Below are positions 48,431 to 55,545 of a DNA stretch of 64,000 nucleotides, piece after piece. The stretch is from Clavibacter sp. A6099 (lineage in GTDB: Bacteria; Actinomycetota; Actinomycetes; Actinomycetales; Microbacteriaceae). The notes beneath the pieces were generated by a model. The model was not told the origin of the DNA and did not search any database. It saw only the letters and a program-made list of their open reading frames with translations. The translations under genes and the position numbers were made by a program. Each line of letters opens with the position of its first letter. Position 1 is the first letter of the stretch. The DNA is taken from the NCBI RefSeq assembly GCF_021919125.1, contig NZ_CP083439.1, forward strand, positions 558,001 through 622,000, in the 5' to 3' direction.

Positions 48431-50071
48431 TCAGCGGCCGCCGTCGAACGGTGCCCAGCTCGCGTCGGTCACCCGCGTCGTCCCGTCCACGGCCTCCACG
48501 GAGAGGCCGGCGCCGTCGAGGGTCCCGACCGTCGCGCTCGTGAGGACGGCGGCGTCGCCGTCGACGAAGGCCTCGAGCGTGCGGTCGTCGAGGACGAGGT
48601 CGAGCGTGACCGGATCCCCGGGCGCCGTGTCGGGCAGCGGCGCGGTCGCGGGCCGGTCGTAGGAGTCCGGCATGATCCCGTCCGGGTCGTCGTCGCGCAC
48701 GACGAACGCCTGCCGCCTGGCCGCGTCGTACCCGACCGTGACGGTGCCGCCCTCGGGGGAGGCGAGCCGCACGCGGGCCTCGCGCGCGGGATCCGCGGGG
48801 TCGGGCATGAGCGTGAGGCGGAGGCGCGAGGGGCCGCGGGGTGCGTCGGCGAGCGGGGTCGCGGCGTCGATCCGCGCGTCCGGGATGGCCCGGGCATCGC
48901 CCTCGCGCGCCGCCAGCGCGTCGAGGGGAGCCGAGCGCAGGGCCCAGCCCGCGCCGTCGGGCACGAGCCGCAGCTCCCGCACGAGCGACTGGCCGCCGCC
49001 CGCGCCTCCGTCCCGCAGCGGCAGCCGCCCCGCGTAGGCCCAGCTGCTCATCCAGCCCATCGCGTAGCGGCGGGTGGGCGCCGTGCCGTCGGCCGGATCC
49101 GCCCAGGTGACCCCCGCGTAGAGGTCGGCGCCCTGGTCGAGCCAGCGCGGGGCGTCGTCGTCGGTCGTGAAGCGCTCGCCGTCAAAGTCGCCGACCCAGT
49201 ACGCGTAACCCGTGCCGCGGCCCTCGGCGGCGCCGTCCGCGCCGACGCCGAGGACCCAGCGGACGCGGTCGGGATCGCCAGCGCTCGCGATGGGGAACAC
49301 GTCGGGCGTCTCCATCGTGCCGAGGTCGTCGCGCGCGAAGTCGGAGCGGTAGGTCCAGTGGATGAGGTCGGGCGACGTGTAGAAGCCGATCCGGCGGCCC
49401 TCCGCGAGCGCCATGCTCCATCGCCCGTGCTCGCCGTCCCACACCACCTTCGGGTCGCGGAAGTCGGGGCTGCCCGGGTTCTCCATGACGGGGTTGCCCG
49501 CGAGCGGCCGGAAGCGGTAGCCGCCGTCGGTCGAGTAGTAGAGGGACTGCCGCTGCACGCCCTCGGACTGCTGCGTGAGGATCGCGATCACCGTGCCCGC
49601 GCCGAGCCCGGACGTGTTCCCCGTGTCGACCACGACGCTGCCGGTCTCGGCGTCGCCGAGCGGCGTGTCGTACTTGTCGATGGCGACGCCCTCGTCGTGC
49701 CACGTGACGAGGTCGGCGGACGTGTAGTGCCGCCACGAGGATCCGTTGCCGCCCGGGTGGTCGGCGTTGACGAGCGCGTAGGCGTGCCAGACGCCGTCGA
49801 GCAGGAAGGGGCGCTGCGGGTCGTTCATGAACTCGCCCGAGGGGCGGATGTGGATGCCGTCGTCGGCGGCGCGGGGCGCGGGCGGCGGGGGCTCGACGGG
49901 CCCGCGGTCGGCACCCGTGATGCCGCGCACGGCGACGACGAGGGCGGCGACCAGGAGGATCGCGACGGCCACGACGAGGGCGCGGCGATGGCGGCGGGCG
50001 AGCGGCCGGATACGGTCGCGCACGCGTCGCGCGAGCCCGGCAGCAGGCGGGCGGGACGGGGATGCGGTCAT
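48431..50071 (-). CDS. membrane-anchored GH32 family fructosidase (levanase/invertase-like)
   Basis: A 546-residue glycoside hydrolase. A basic N-terminus and a TM helix ('RRALVVAVAILLVAALVVAVRG', 29-50) anchor it outside the cell. The five-bladed propeller has the nucleophile Asp84 in 'GEFMNDPQRPFLLDG', transition-state Asp206 in 'SPDFRDPKVVWDG' and acid/base Glu254 in 'GTMETPDVFP' (the usual E-C is E-T here). The C-terminal beta-sandwich is present ('LDLVLDDRTLEAFVDGDAAVLT'). It should hydrolyse fructose from sucrose, levan or inulin. Divergent from the GH68 levansucrase gene, it could recover fructose from the levan that enzyme makes. ATG 50071 has GAGGAG 9 nt upstream. Confidence 0.9.
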   Translation of the reverse strand: MTASPSRPPAAGLARRVRDRIRPLARRHRRALVVAVAILLVAALVVAVRGITGADRGPVEPPPPAPRAADDGIHIRPSGEFMNDPQRPFLLDGVWHAYALVNADHPGGNGSSWRHYTSADLVTWHDEGVAIDKYDTPLGDAETGSVVVDTGNTSGLGAGTVIAILTQQSEGVQRQSLYYSTDGGYRFRPLAGNPVMENPGSPDFRDPKVVWDGEHGRWSMALAEGRRIGFYTSPDLIHWTYRSDFARDDLGTMETPDVFPIASAGDPDRVRWVLGVGADGAAEGRGTGYAYWVGDFDGERFTTDDDAPRWLDQGADLYAGVTWADPADGTAPTRRYAMGWMSSWAYAGRLPLRDGGAGGGQSLVRELRLVPDGAGWALRSAPLDALAAREGDARAIPDARIDAATPLADAPRGPSRLRLTLMPDPADPAREARVRLASPEGGTVTVGYDAARRQAFVVRDDDPDGIMPDSYDRPATAPLPDTAPGDPVTLDLVLDDRTLEAFVDGDAAVLTSATVGTLDGAGLSVEAVDGTTRVTDASWAPFDGGR

Positions 50072-50338
50072 GTCGTCGGTCTCCTCGCGGTGGGCGATCG
50101 GGGGCAGACGGGTGGCGGAGCGGAGCGGGAGAGCATGCACCGCCGCACGACCGATCCGGCGACCGTACACGGCGAGCCGGGCCGCGTCCACCCCGTTCGG
50201 GGGACACGCCCGGGATCCGCCCGCGACCCCGCCCGGGGGCGCGCCGGGACCCCATCACCCCCTAGGCTCCCCGACCGGGGGAGTGTGCACCGCGCGTCGC
50301 GATCGGTCTCATCGATACGAGAACGAGAGTGAGAACAG
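50072..50338. promoter_or_regulatory. divergent GH32 / GH68 control region
   Basis: 267 bp with no gene. TAGGCT (50263-50268) is the best -10 box for the GH68 gene and would give a leader of about 65 nt that begins in a CTCCCC/GGGGAG hairpin (50267-50283). Near the GH68 start are two direct repeats GAGAAC (50319-50324 and 50331-50336) and an imperfect palindrome TCTCATCGATACGAGA, candidates for a sugar-responsive repressor. CCCCGTTCGGGG (50191-50202) is a further hairpin. I see no clear box for GH32. Confidence 0.45.
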
Positions 50339-51904
50339 GTGACCAAGAGAATCAGGCGCGGGCTGTCCGCGTCCGCCGCGGCGACCCTGGTGGTGGCGTC
50401 CGCGCTGCTCGCCGGCGGATCCGCCCAGGCCGCGGGCACGACGCCGCCCCGGCCCACCGTCCACACGCAGAAGGCGTACGCGCCGGAGGACGACTTCACG
50501 GCCCACTGGACCCGCGCGGACGCCAAGCAGATCGCGAAGCTGTCCGATCCGACCGCGCCGCCCCGGACGAACTCCATGCCCGCGGCGCAGACCATGCCGC
50601 AGGTGCCGCAGGACTTCCCGACGATGACCGACAAGGCGTTCGTCTGGGACACCTGGCCGCTCACGGACTCGTCCGGCCAGACCTACAGCGTCGACGGCTA
50701 CGACGTGATCTTCGCGCTCACTGCCCCGCGCACCCTGTCGTTCGACGACCGGCACACGTACGCCAAGATCGGCTACTTCACGCGGCCCACGGGGATCCCG
50801 TCGGAGCAGCGCCCGGAGAACGGCGGCTGGACCTACCAGGGCAACGTGTTCGAGGACGGCGTCACGGACGGGATCTTCCCCGACCAGTCGTTCACCCAGC
50901 AGGCCGAGTGGTCCGGCTCCGCGCGGATCATGGCCGACGGCACGGTCAAGCTGTTCTTCACCGACGTGGCGTTCTACCGCGACGCGAAGGGCCAGGACGT
51001 GAAGCCCGCCGACCCGGTGATCTCGCTCAGCCAGGGGCGCATCGAGAAGACGGACGGCGCGGTGAAGGTCGCCGGCTTCGAGACGGTGACGCCGCTCCTG
51101 CGCCCCGACGGGCAGAGGTACCAGACGAACGAGCAGAACTGGTCCACCAACTTCCGCGACCCGTTCACGTTCACGGATCCCGACCACCCGGGCAAGACCT
51201 ACATGGTGTTCGAGGCCAACGTCGCCGGGAAGCGCGGCGAGCAGGAGTGCGACGAGACCGACCTCGGCTACCGGAAGGGCGACCCCGCGGCGGAGGACCC
51301 GAAGGAGGTGACCGCGAGCGGCGCGAACTACCAGATGGCCTCGATCGGCCTGGCGGTCGCGGACGACGCGGACCTCACGAAGTGGCACTTCCTGGATCCG
51401 CTGCTCGAGTCGGCCTGCGTCACCGACCAGACCGAGCGGCCCGAGGTGATGATCGAGAACGGCAAGCACTACCTGTTCACGATCAGCCACCGCTCGACGT
51501 TCGCGAAGGGCATGGACGGCCCCGAGGGGGTCTACGGCTTCGTGGGGAACGGCCTGCGGAGCGACTACAAGCCGATGAACGGCGGGTCCGGCCTCGTGCT
51601 CGGCAACCCGACCAACCTCAACTACGCGGGCGGCACCGCGTACGCGCCCGACTACAACCAGACGCCGGGCGCGTTCCAGGCGTACTCGCACTACATCCTC
51701 CCGGGCGGGCTGGTGGAGTCGTTCATCGACGCCGTCGGCACGAAGGAGTCCTTCCGCCGCGGCGGGACGCTTGCGCCGACCGTGAGGCTCGAGTTCGACG
51801 GCGACACCTCGGAGCTCGACCGGGGCTACGGCGAGGGCGGGCTCGGCGGGTACGCCGACATCCCGACGACCCGGGTCTTCGACCCGGCGCACCCGCCGCA
51901 GTAG
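50339..51904 (+). CDS. secreted GH68 levansucrase/inulosucrase-type fructosyltransferase
   Basis: A 521-residue exoenzyme that cleaves sucrose and builds fructan or releases fructose. A signal peptide ('LSASAAATLVVASALLAGGSAQA') ends near residue 31. The nucleophile is Asp104 in 'AFVWDTWPLTD', the stabiliser Asp274 in 'STNFRDPFTF' and the acid/base Glu366 in 'VTDQTERPEVMIENG', aligned with the DEIER region of SacB. 'YFTRPTGIPSEQRPENGGWTYQG' and 'VGNGLRSDYKPMNGGSGLVLGNP' are GH68 blocks. In a plant-associated actinobacterium it would exploit apoplastic sucrose. It starts with GTG. Confidence 0.93.
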   Translation: MTKRIRRGLSASAAATLVVASALLAGGSAQAAGTTPPRPTVHTQKAYAPEDDFTAHWTRADAKQIAKLSDPTAPPRTNSMPAAQTMPQVPQDFPTMTDKAFVWDTWPLTDSSGQTYSVDGYDVIFALTAPRTLSFDDRHTYAKIGYFTRPTGIPSEQRPENGGWTYQGNVFEDGVTDGIFPDQSFTQQAEWSGSARIMADGTVKLFFTDVAFYRDAKGQDVKPADPVISLSQGRIEKTDGAVKVAGFETVTPLLRPDGQRYQTNEQNWSTNFRDPFTFTDPDHPGKTYMVFEANVAGKRGEQECDETDLGYRKGDPAAEDPKEVTASGANYQMASIGLAVADDADLTKWHFLDPLLESACVTDQTERPEVMIENGKHYLFTISHRSTFAKGMDGPEGVYGFVGNGLRSDYKPMNGGSGLVLGNPTNLNYAGGTAYAPDYNQTPGAFQAYSHYILPGGLVESFIDAVGTKESFRRGGTLAPTVRLEFDGDTSELDRGYGEGGLGGYADIPTTRVFDPAHPPQ

Positions 51905-51963
51905 GGCGAGGCGCGGCGGCGGCGGTCATCCCGTCGTCGCCGCGTCCTCCCGGGCCGCTCATC

Positions 51964-51969
51964 TACACT
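51964..51969 (+). promoter_or_regulatory. -10 hexamer of the copper-type cluster
   Basis: TACACT, 8 nt before the ATG at 51978. Slightly longer spacing than most leaderless sites here. Confidence 0.4.
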
Positions 51970-51977
51970 CGCTGTCG

Positions 51978-52631
51978 ATGCCCGCCCCGTCCCCGACCCC
52001 GATCCCGCCGCGCGTCCAGCGCGTGATCCGGGGGCTCGCCGCATCCACCACCGCCACGTTCGTGGCCGCCCTCTTCCACGAGGCCGGCGGCGGGGCCGCC
52101 CCGTCGTGGGCCGTCGTGGCGTTCGGGCTCGCGCTCGCGTCGCTCGCGGCCATCGCGCTCGCCGGCACGCGCACGTCGCTGTGGCGCCTCGTCGCCGCGG
52201 TGGGCGTCAGCCAGCTGCTCTTCCACGGCCTGTTCACCGCAGCGGGCGACGCGACCGGCCAGGCCGTCGCGGCGGATCCGCACGCGGGCATGGGGCACGG
52301 CGCGTCGGCGCTCGCGATCCCGGGCCTCGACGCCGCGGCCGGCGACGCCGGCGCGTTCGACCCCGGCATGCTGCTCTCGCACGGCGCGGCCCTCGTCGTC
52401 ACCGTGCTCGCGCTGCGGCACGGCGAGGCGGCCATCCGCGCGCTCGTCGACGCCTCCGCGCTCCGTGTCGTGCGCGCCCTCGCGATCCCGTTCCTCCGGC
52501 CGGAGGGGCGGCGCGACACCGCGCTCGCCCTGGCCGTCCGGGCGCCCCTGGCGCTGCGCGACCTCTGCGCCCGGCTCGGCCGCCTGCGGCACCGCGGCCC
52601 GCCGCACCCGCGCGCCCTCCCCGCAGCCTGA
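51978..52631 (+). CDS. His-rich membrane protein, probable copper-handling, unknown family
   Basis: A 217-residue protein with about five hydrophobic segments ('AASTTATFVAALFHEAGGG', 'AVVAFGLALASLAAIALAG', 'LVAAVGVSQLLFHGLFTAAG' and 'MLLSHGAALVVTVLALRHGEAA'). Histidines recur at helix ends and in a loop ('FHEAGG', 'LFHGLF', 'DPHAGMGHGAS', 'LSHGAA', 'LRHGEA'), and Met/His pairing in 'HAGMGHG' is typical of copper sites. I do not recognise the family. The copper link rests on that pattern and on the YcnI and CopC genes that follow. Confidence 0.75.
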   Translation: MPAPSPTPIPPRVQRVIRGLAASTTATFVAALFHEAGGGAAPSWAVVAFGLALASLAAIALAGTRTSLWRLVAAVGVSQLLFHGLFTAAGDATGQAVAADPHAGMGHGASALAIPGLDAAAGDAGAFDPGMLLSHGAALVVTVLALRHGEAAIRALVDASALRVVRALAIPFLRPEGRRDTALALAVRAPLALRDLCARLGRLRHRGPPHPRALPAA

Positions 52632-52672
52632 CGCGCCGGCCGGATCCCGCGACCTGCGGATGCCGGCCCACC

Positions 52673-52690
52673 GCGCGAGCCCGCTCGCGC
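52673..52690 (+). other. hairpin between the His-rich membrane gene and ycnI
   Basis: GCGCGAGC and GCTCGCGC form a short palindromic stem in the 170-bp gap. It may be a weak terminator or attenuator. Nothing else is recognisable in this gap. Confidence 0.3.
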
Positions 52691-52801
52691 CGCGGACGCG
52701 ATGCCACGCATCGCCCGCCCCCTCTCCTCCCTCACCGGACGCCGGCACCGCCGCGTCCGCTCCCGGGGCCGCCCCGCGCGGCCCGGAACAGGACACCAGC
52801 C

Positions 52802-53566
52802 ATGATCACCTCAGCCCCCTCCGCCCCCCGCCGCCGGATCCTCCGCTCGGCCACCGCGCTCGTCGGCGGCATCGCGCTCGCCGTCGCCGTGCCGCTCGCG
52901 GCCTCCGCGCACGTGCGCGTCTCGCCCGACCAGGCGGCCGCCGGCAGCTACAGCACGCTGACCTTCAAGGTCCCGACCGAGTCCGCGACCGCGACGACCA
53001 CGAGCGTCACCGTCGACCTGCCGAAGGACGCCCCCTTCTCGAGCCTCTCCACCGAGCCCGTGCCCGGCTGGACCGCCAAGGTCACGACCGAGAAGCTCGA
53101 CACCCCGGTGAAGACGGACGACGCGACCATCACGGACGCGCCCGTCGAGGTCACCTGGACCGCCGACGACGGCGTGGGCATCAAGGCAGGCGAGTTCCAG
53201 CGCTTCACGGTCTCCGTCGGACCCGTGCCCGACACCGGCAGCATCATGCTCCCGGCGCACCAGGGCTACTCGGACGGATCCGTCGTCGACTGGGACCAGG
53301 CGACCCCGGCCTCCGGCGAGGAGCCGGAGCACCCCGCGCCCACGCTCTACGTGGACGACGCCCCGCCCGCCGACTCCATGAGCGCGATGACGACCACGGC
53401 GGCGCCCGACGCGACGGTCGCGACGGCGGCCTCGGACACGAGCGCCACGAGCAGCGCGGTCGCGGTCGGCCTCGGCGTGGGCGGCCTCGCCCTCGGCGCG
53501 GTGGCCCTCGTGGTCGCGGTCTTCGCGCTCACCCGCGTGCGCCGCGAGGGCGGCGGCCAGGCGTGA
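52802..53566 (+). CDS. YcnI-type copper-binding membrane protein (DUF1775)
   Basis: A 254-residue exported protein. Signal peptide 'GGIALAVAVPLAASA' is cut before His37, so the mature chain begins HVRVSPDQAAAGSYS. In YcnI such an N-terminal His together with a Trp binds Cu(II). 'FKVPTESATATTTSVTVDLP', 'VPGWTAK' and 'VEVTWTADDGVGIKAGEFQRF' are DUF1775 blocks. A long Ala/Thr linker and one C-terminal TM helix ('VGVGGLALGAVALVVAVFAL', approximately) anchor it. It is coupled to the CopC gene by a GTGA overlap. Confidence 0.9.
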   Translation: MITSAPSAPRRRILRSATALVGGIALAVAVPLAASAHVRVSPDQAAAGSYSTLTFKVPTESATATTTSVTVDLPKDAPFSSLSTEPVPGWTAKVTTEKLDTPVKTDDATITDAPVEVTWTADDGVGIKAGEFQRFTVSVGPVPDTGSIMLPAHQGYSDGSVVDWDQATPASGEEPEHPAPTLYVDDAPPADSMSAMTTTAAPDATVATAASDTSATSSAVAVGLGVGGLALGAVALVVAVFALTRVRREGGGQA

Positions 53567-54396
53567 CGCCCGGAGACCGGATCCCGGCCCGCGCCGGCAG
53601 GCGCCCGCTCCGGCGGCTCGCCGCGGCGGTCGCCGGCGCCGCGCTCGCGACCGGAGCGCTCGCGCTCGCCGGGCTCGCGCAGGGGAGCGGTCCCGACGGC
53701 GCGCTGTCGGCGTCCGCGCACAACTACCTCGTGTCGAGCTCGCCCGCGGCCGGATCCACGATCGACGCTCCGCCGTCGGAGGTCACGCTGACCTTCAACG
53801 ACGTGATCCTCGACCTCGCCGCGGCGGGCGGGGGAGGCGGCGACGCGTCGACCGGTTCCGCGCCCGCGGGCGGCTCGTCCGTCGTGCAGGTGACGGGACC
53901 CGACGGGCAGGGAACGCACTTCGAGACCGGCTGCGCGACGGACTCCGGGCGCACGGTCTCGGTGCCGGTCGCGCTCGGCGGATCCGGGCAGTACACGGTC
54001 ACGTGGCGCGTGGTCTCGGCGGACGGGCACCCGGTCTCCGACTCGATCGCGTTCACGTACCAGGCGCCCGCGGGCGCGACGGCCGCGGCGGGCACGCCCG
54101 ATGGGCCGGGCTGCGCGGCGGCGCAGGAGGGGGCGGCCGGATCCGGCGCGACCTCGTCGGGTGGCGCCGGAGCGTCCGCCGCCGATCCGGGCACCGCAGC
54201 CGGCCAGGAGCAGGGCGTCGCGCCCTACCTCGGCGTCATCGTCGGCGTGGGCATCGGGATCGTCGTGCTCGCGGCGGCAGCGGTCGTCCTCATCGTGGTG
54301 ACCGGTCGGCGGAAGCCGGGCGCGACGGCCGCGACGGCCGCGACGGGTGACGCCGACGCCGTCGGCCCGCGCGAGGGCGGCCCACCCGCCGCCTGA
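53563..54396 (+). CDS. CopC-domain copper resistance protein
   Basis: A 277-residue exported protein. After the signal segment the mature N-terminus is probably His53 ('SASAHNYLVSSSPAAGSTI'), the copper ligand of CopC, and 'TWRVVSADGHPVSDSIAFTYQ' supplies the second conserved His and Asp. Insertions of Gly/Ala/Ser break the beta-sandwich after 'FNDVILDLAAAGGGGGDAS'. A C-terminal TM helix ('YLGVIVGVGIGIVVLAAAAV') anchors it. CopD is not fused. The upstream His-rich membrane protein could play its part. It ends in a strong terminator. Confidence 0.9.
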   Translation: MTPGDRIPARAGRRPLRRLAAAVAGAALATGALALAGLAQGSGPDGALSASAHNYLVSSSPAAGSTIDAPPSEVTLTFNDVILDLAAAGGGGGDASTGSAPAGGSSVVQVTGPDGQGTHFETGCATDSGRTVSVPVALGGSGQYTVTWRVVSADGHPVSDSIAFTYQAPAGATAAAGTPDGPGCAAAQEGAAGSGATSSGGAGASAADPGTAAGQEQGVAPYLGVIVGVGIGIVVLAAAAVVLIVVTGRRKPGATAATAATGDADAVGPREGGPPAA

Positions 54397-54410
54397 CCGC
54401 ACGCGACTCG

Positions 54411-54452
54411 CGACGACGGGCCCGGATCCCTGCGGATCCGGGCCCGTCGTCG
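54411..54452. terminator. bidirectional hairpin between the CopC and LysR genes
   Basis: A perfect 19-bp stem (CGACGACGGGCCCGGATCC with its complement) and a CTGC loop, the longest in the window. Each arm contains GGATCC. No U-tract. Confidence 0.88.
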
Positions 54453-54470
54453 TCCGCGCGGGGAGCCGGG

Positions 54471-55373
54471 TCAGCCCGCGCCGGGCCCCATCACCTCGAC
54501 GGCGCGGGCGAGGGCGTCGCGGCAGGCTCGGATCCCCGGCCGGTCGAGGCTGCCCACGCGCGACGACGTGAACACCGTGCGCCGCGGCGAGCCCGGCAGG
54601 CCGATCAGCCGCACGTCGGGCTCGCGGCCGGCCCACACCAGATCCGGCAGCACGGACGCCGCGTGCCCGCCGCGCACCAGGTCGATGTGCGCCTGCAGGT
54701 CGGCCGTCACGTACCGGACGTCCGGCTCGAAGCCCGCGACCCGGCACACCTGCTCGGCGAAGTGGCGCGACGCCGTGCCCGCGGGCTCCATCACCCACGG
54801 CAGGCGGCGCGCGTCGGAGATGGAGCGGACGTCGTCTCGGCCGGGCGGGAGGCCGAGGCGGAGCGGATCGACGCACAGCTCCTCGCGGTCGAGGTCGGCG
54901 GGCCGCGGCGCCGCGTGCGCCGGGTACTGCTCGGCGATGACGAGGTCGTGGTCGCGCGCCCATACGTCGTGCAGGCCCGACTCGGGCTCGCGCATCGTGA
55001 TCTCGACCCGCAGGTCGGGGTAGTCGTCGCGGAGGATCGTGAGCGCCGGCGGCACGAGCGCGAGCAGCGCCGACTGGAACGCGGCCACGCGGATGGTGCC
55101 GGACACGTTCGCGAGCGACGCGTTGACCTCCGTCTCGGCGCGCTCGAGCCGCTCGAGCAGCGCCGTGGTGTGCTCCACGAGGATCTCGGCCTGCGGCGTG
55201 AGCACCACCCGCCGGCCGACGCGGCGCAGGAGCGGGACGCCCGCCTCGCGCTCCAGCTGCGCGAGCTGCTGCGACACCGACGACGGGCTGAATGACAGCG
55301 CGTCGGCGACCGCGCCGATCGTGCCGCGCAGCTTGAGCTCGCGCAGGAGCCGCAGCCGTCGCATCTCGAGCAC
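54471..55373 (-). CDS. LysR-family regulator, likely regulator of putA
   Basis: A 300-residue LysR-type regulator. The N-terminal helix-turn-helix is 'TIGAVADALSFSPSSVSQQLAQLEREAGVPLLRRVGRRVVLT', followed by a linker helix and a periplasmic-binding-fold effector domain ('RVAAFQSALLALVPPALTIL', 'HAASVLPDLVWAG'). It is transcribed away from putA with a 172-bp spacer that holds a cluster of ATCATCGG half-sites, so it probably controls putA and itself in response to proline or a metabolite. GTG 55373 has GGGGAGG 5 nt upstream. Confidence 0.88.
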   Translation of the reverse strand: MLEMRRLRLLRELKLRGTIGAVADALSFSPSSVSQQLAQLEREAGVPLLRRVGRRVVLTPQAEILVEHTTALLERLERAETEVNASLANVSGTIRVAAFQSALLALVPPALTILRDDYPDLRVEITMREPESGLHDVWARDHDLVIAEQYPAHAAPRPADLDREELCVDPLRLGLPPGRDDVRSISDARRLPWVMEPAGTASRHFAEQVCRVAGFEPDVRYVTADLQAHIDLVRGGHAASVLPDLVWAGREPDVRLIGLPGSPRRTVFTSSRVGSLDRPGIRACRDALARAVEVMGPGAG

Positions 55374-55407
55374 GTGCGCCTCCCCGGGATCTCAGGCGAG
55401 CGTGGAA

Positions 55408-55459
55408 TCATCGGCAGGGCCGCACGATGATCATCGGAAACGTTCAGCGCATCCGATGA
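55408..55459. promoter_or_regulatory. operator cluster between the LysR gene and putA
   Basis: Three related sites: TCATCGG at 55408-55414, the perfect palindrome CGATGATCATCG at 55425-55436, and TCCGATGA at 55452-55459, which is an exact inverted match to TCATCGGA at 55431-55438 (13-nt spacer). This is the layout of recognition and activation sites for a LysR tetramer. Confidence 0.6.
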
Positions 55460-55545
55460 GAGCATGGTCGCACACTGGGAGGACGCGCCCGCAGCGCGGC
55501 CGACGCCGGGGCACATCGCCCGACCCGAGACGAAGAGGTTCCCGC

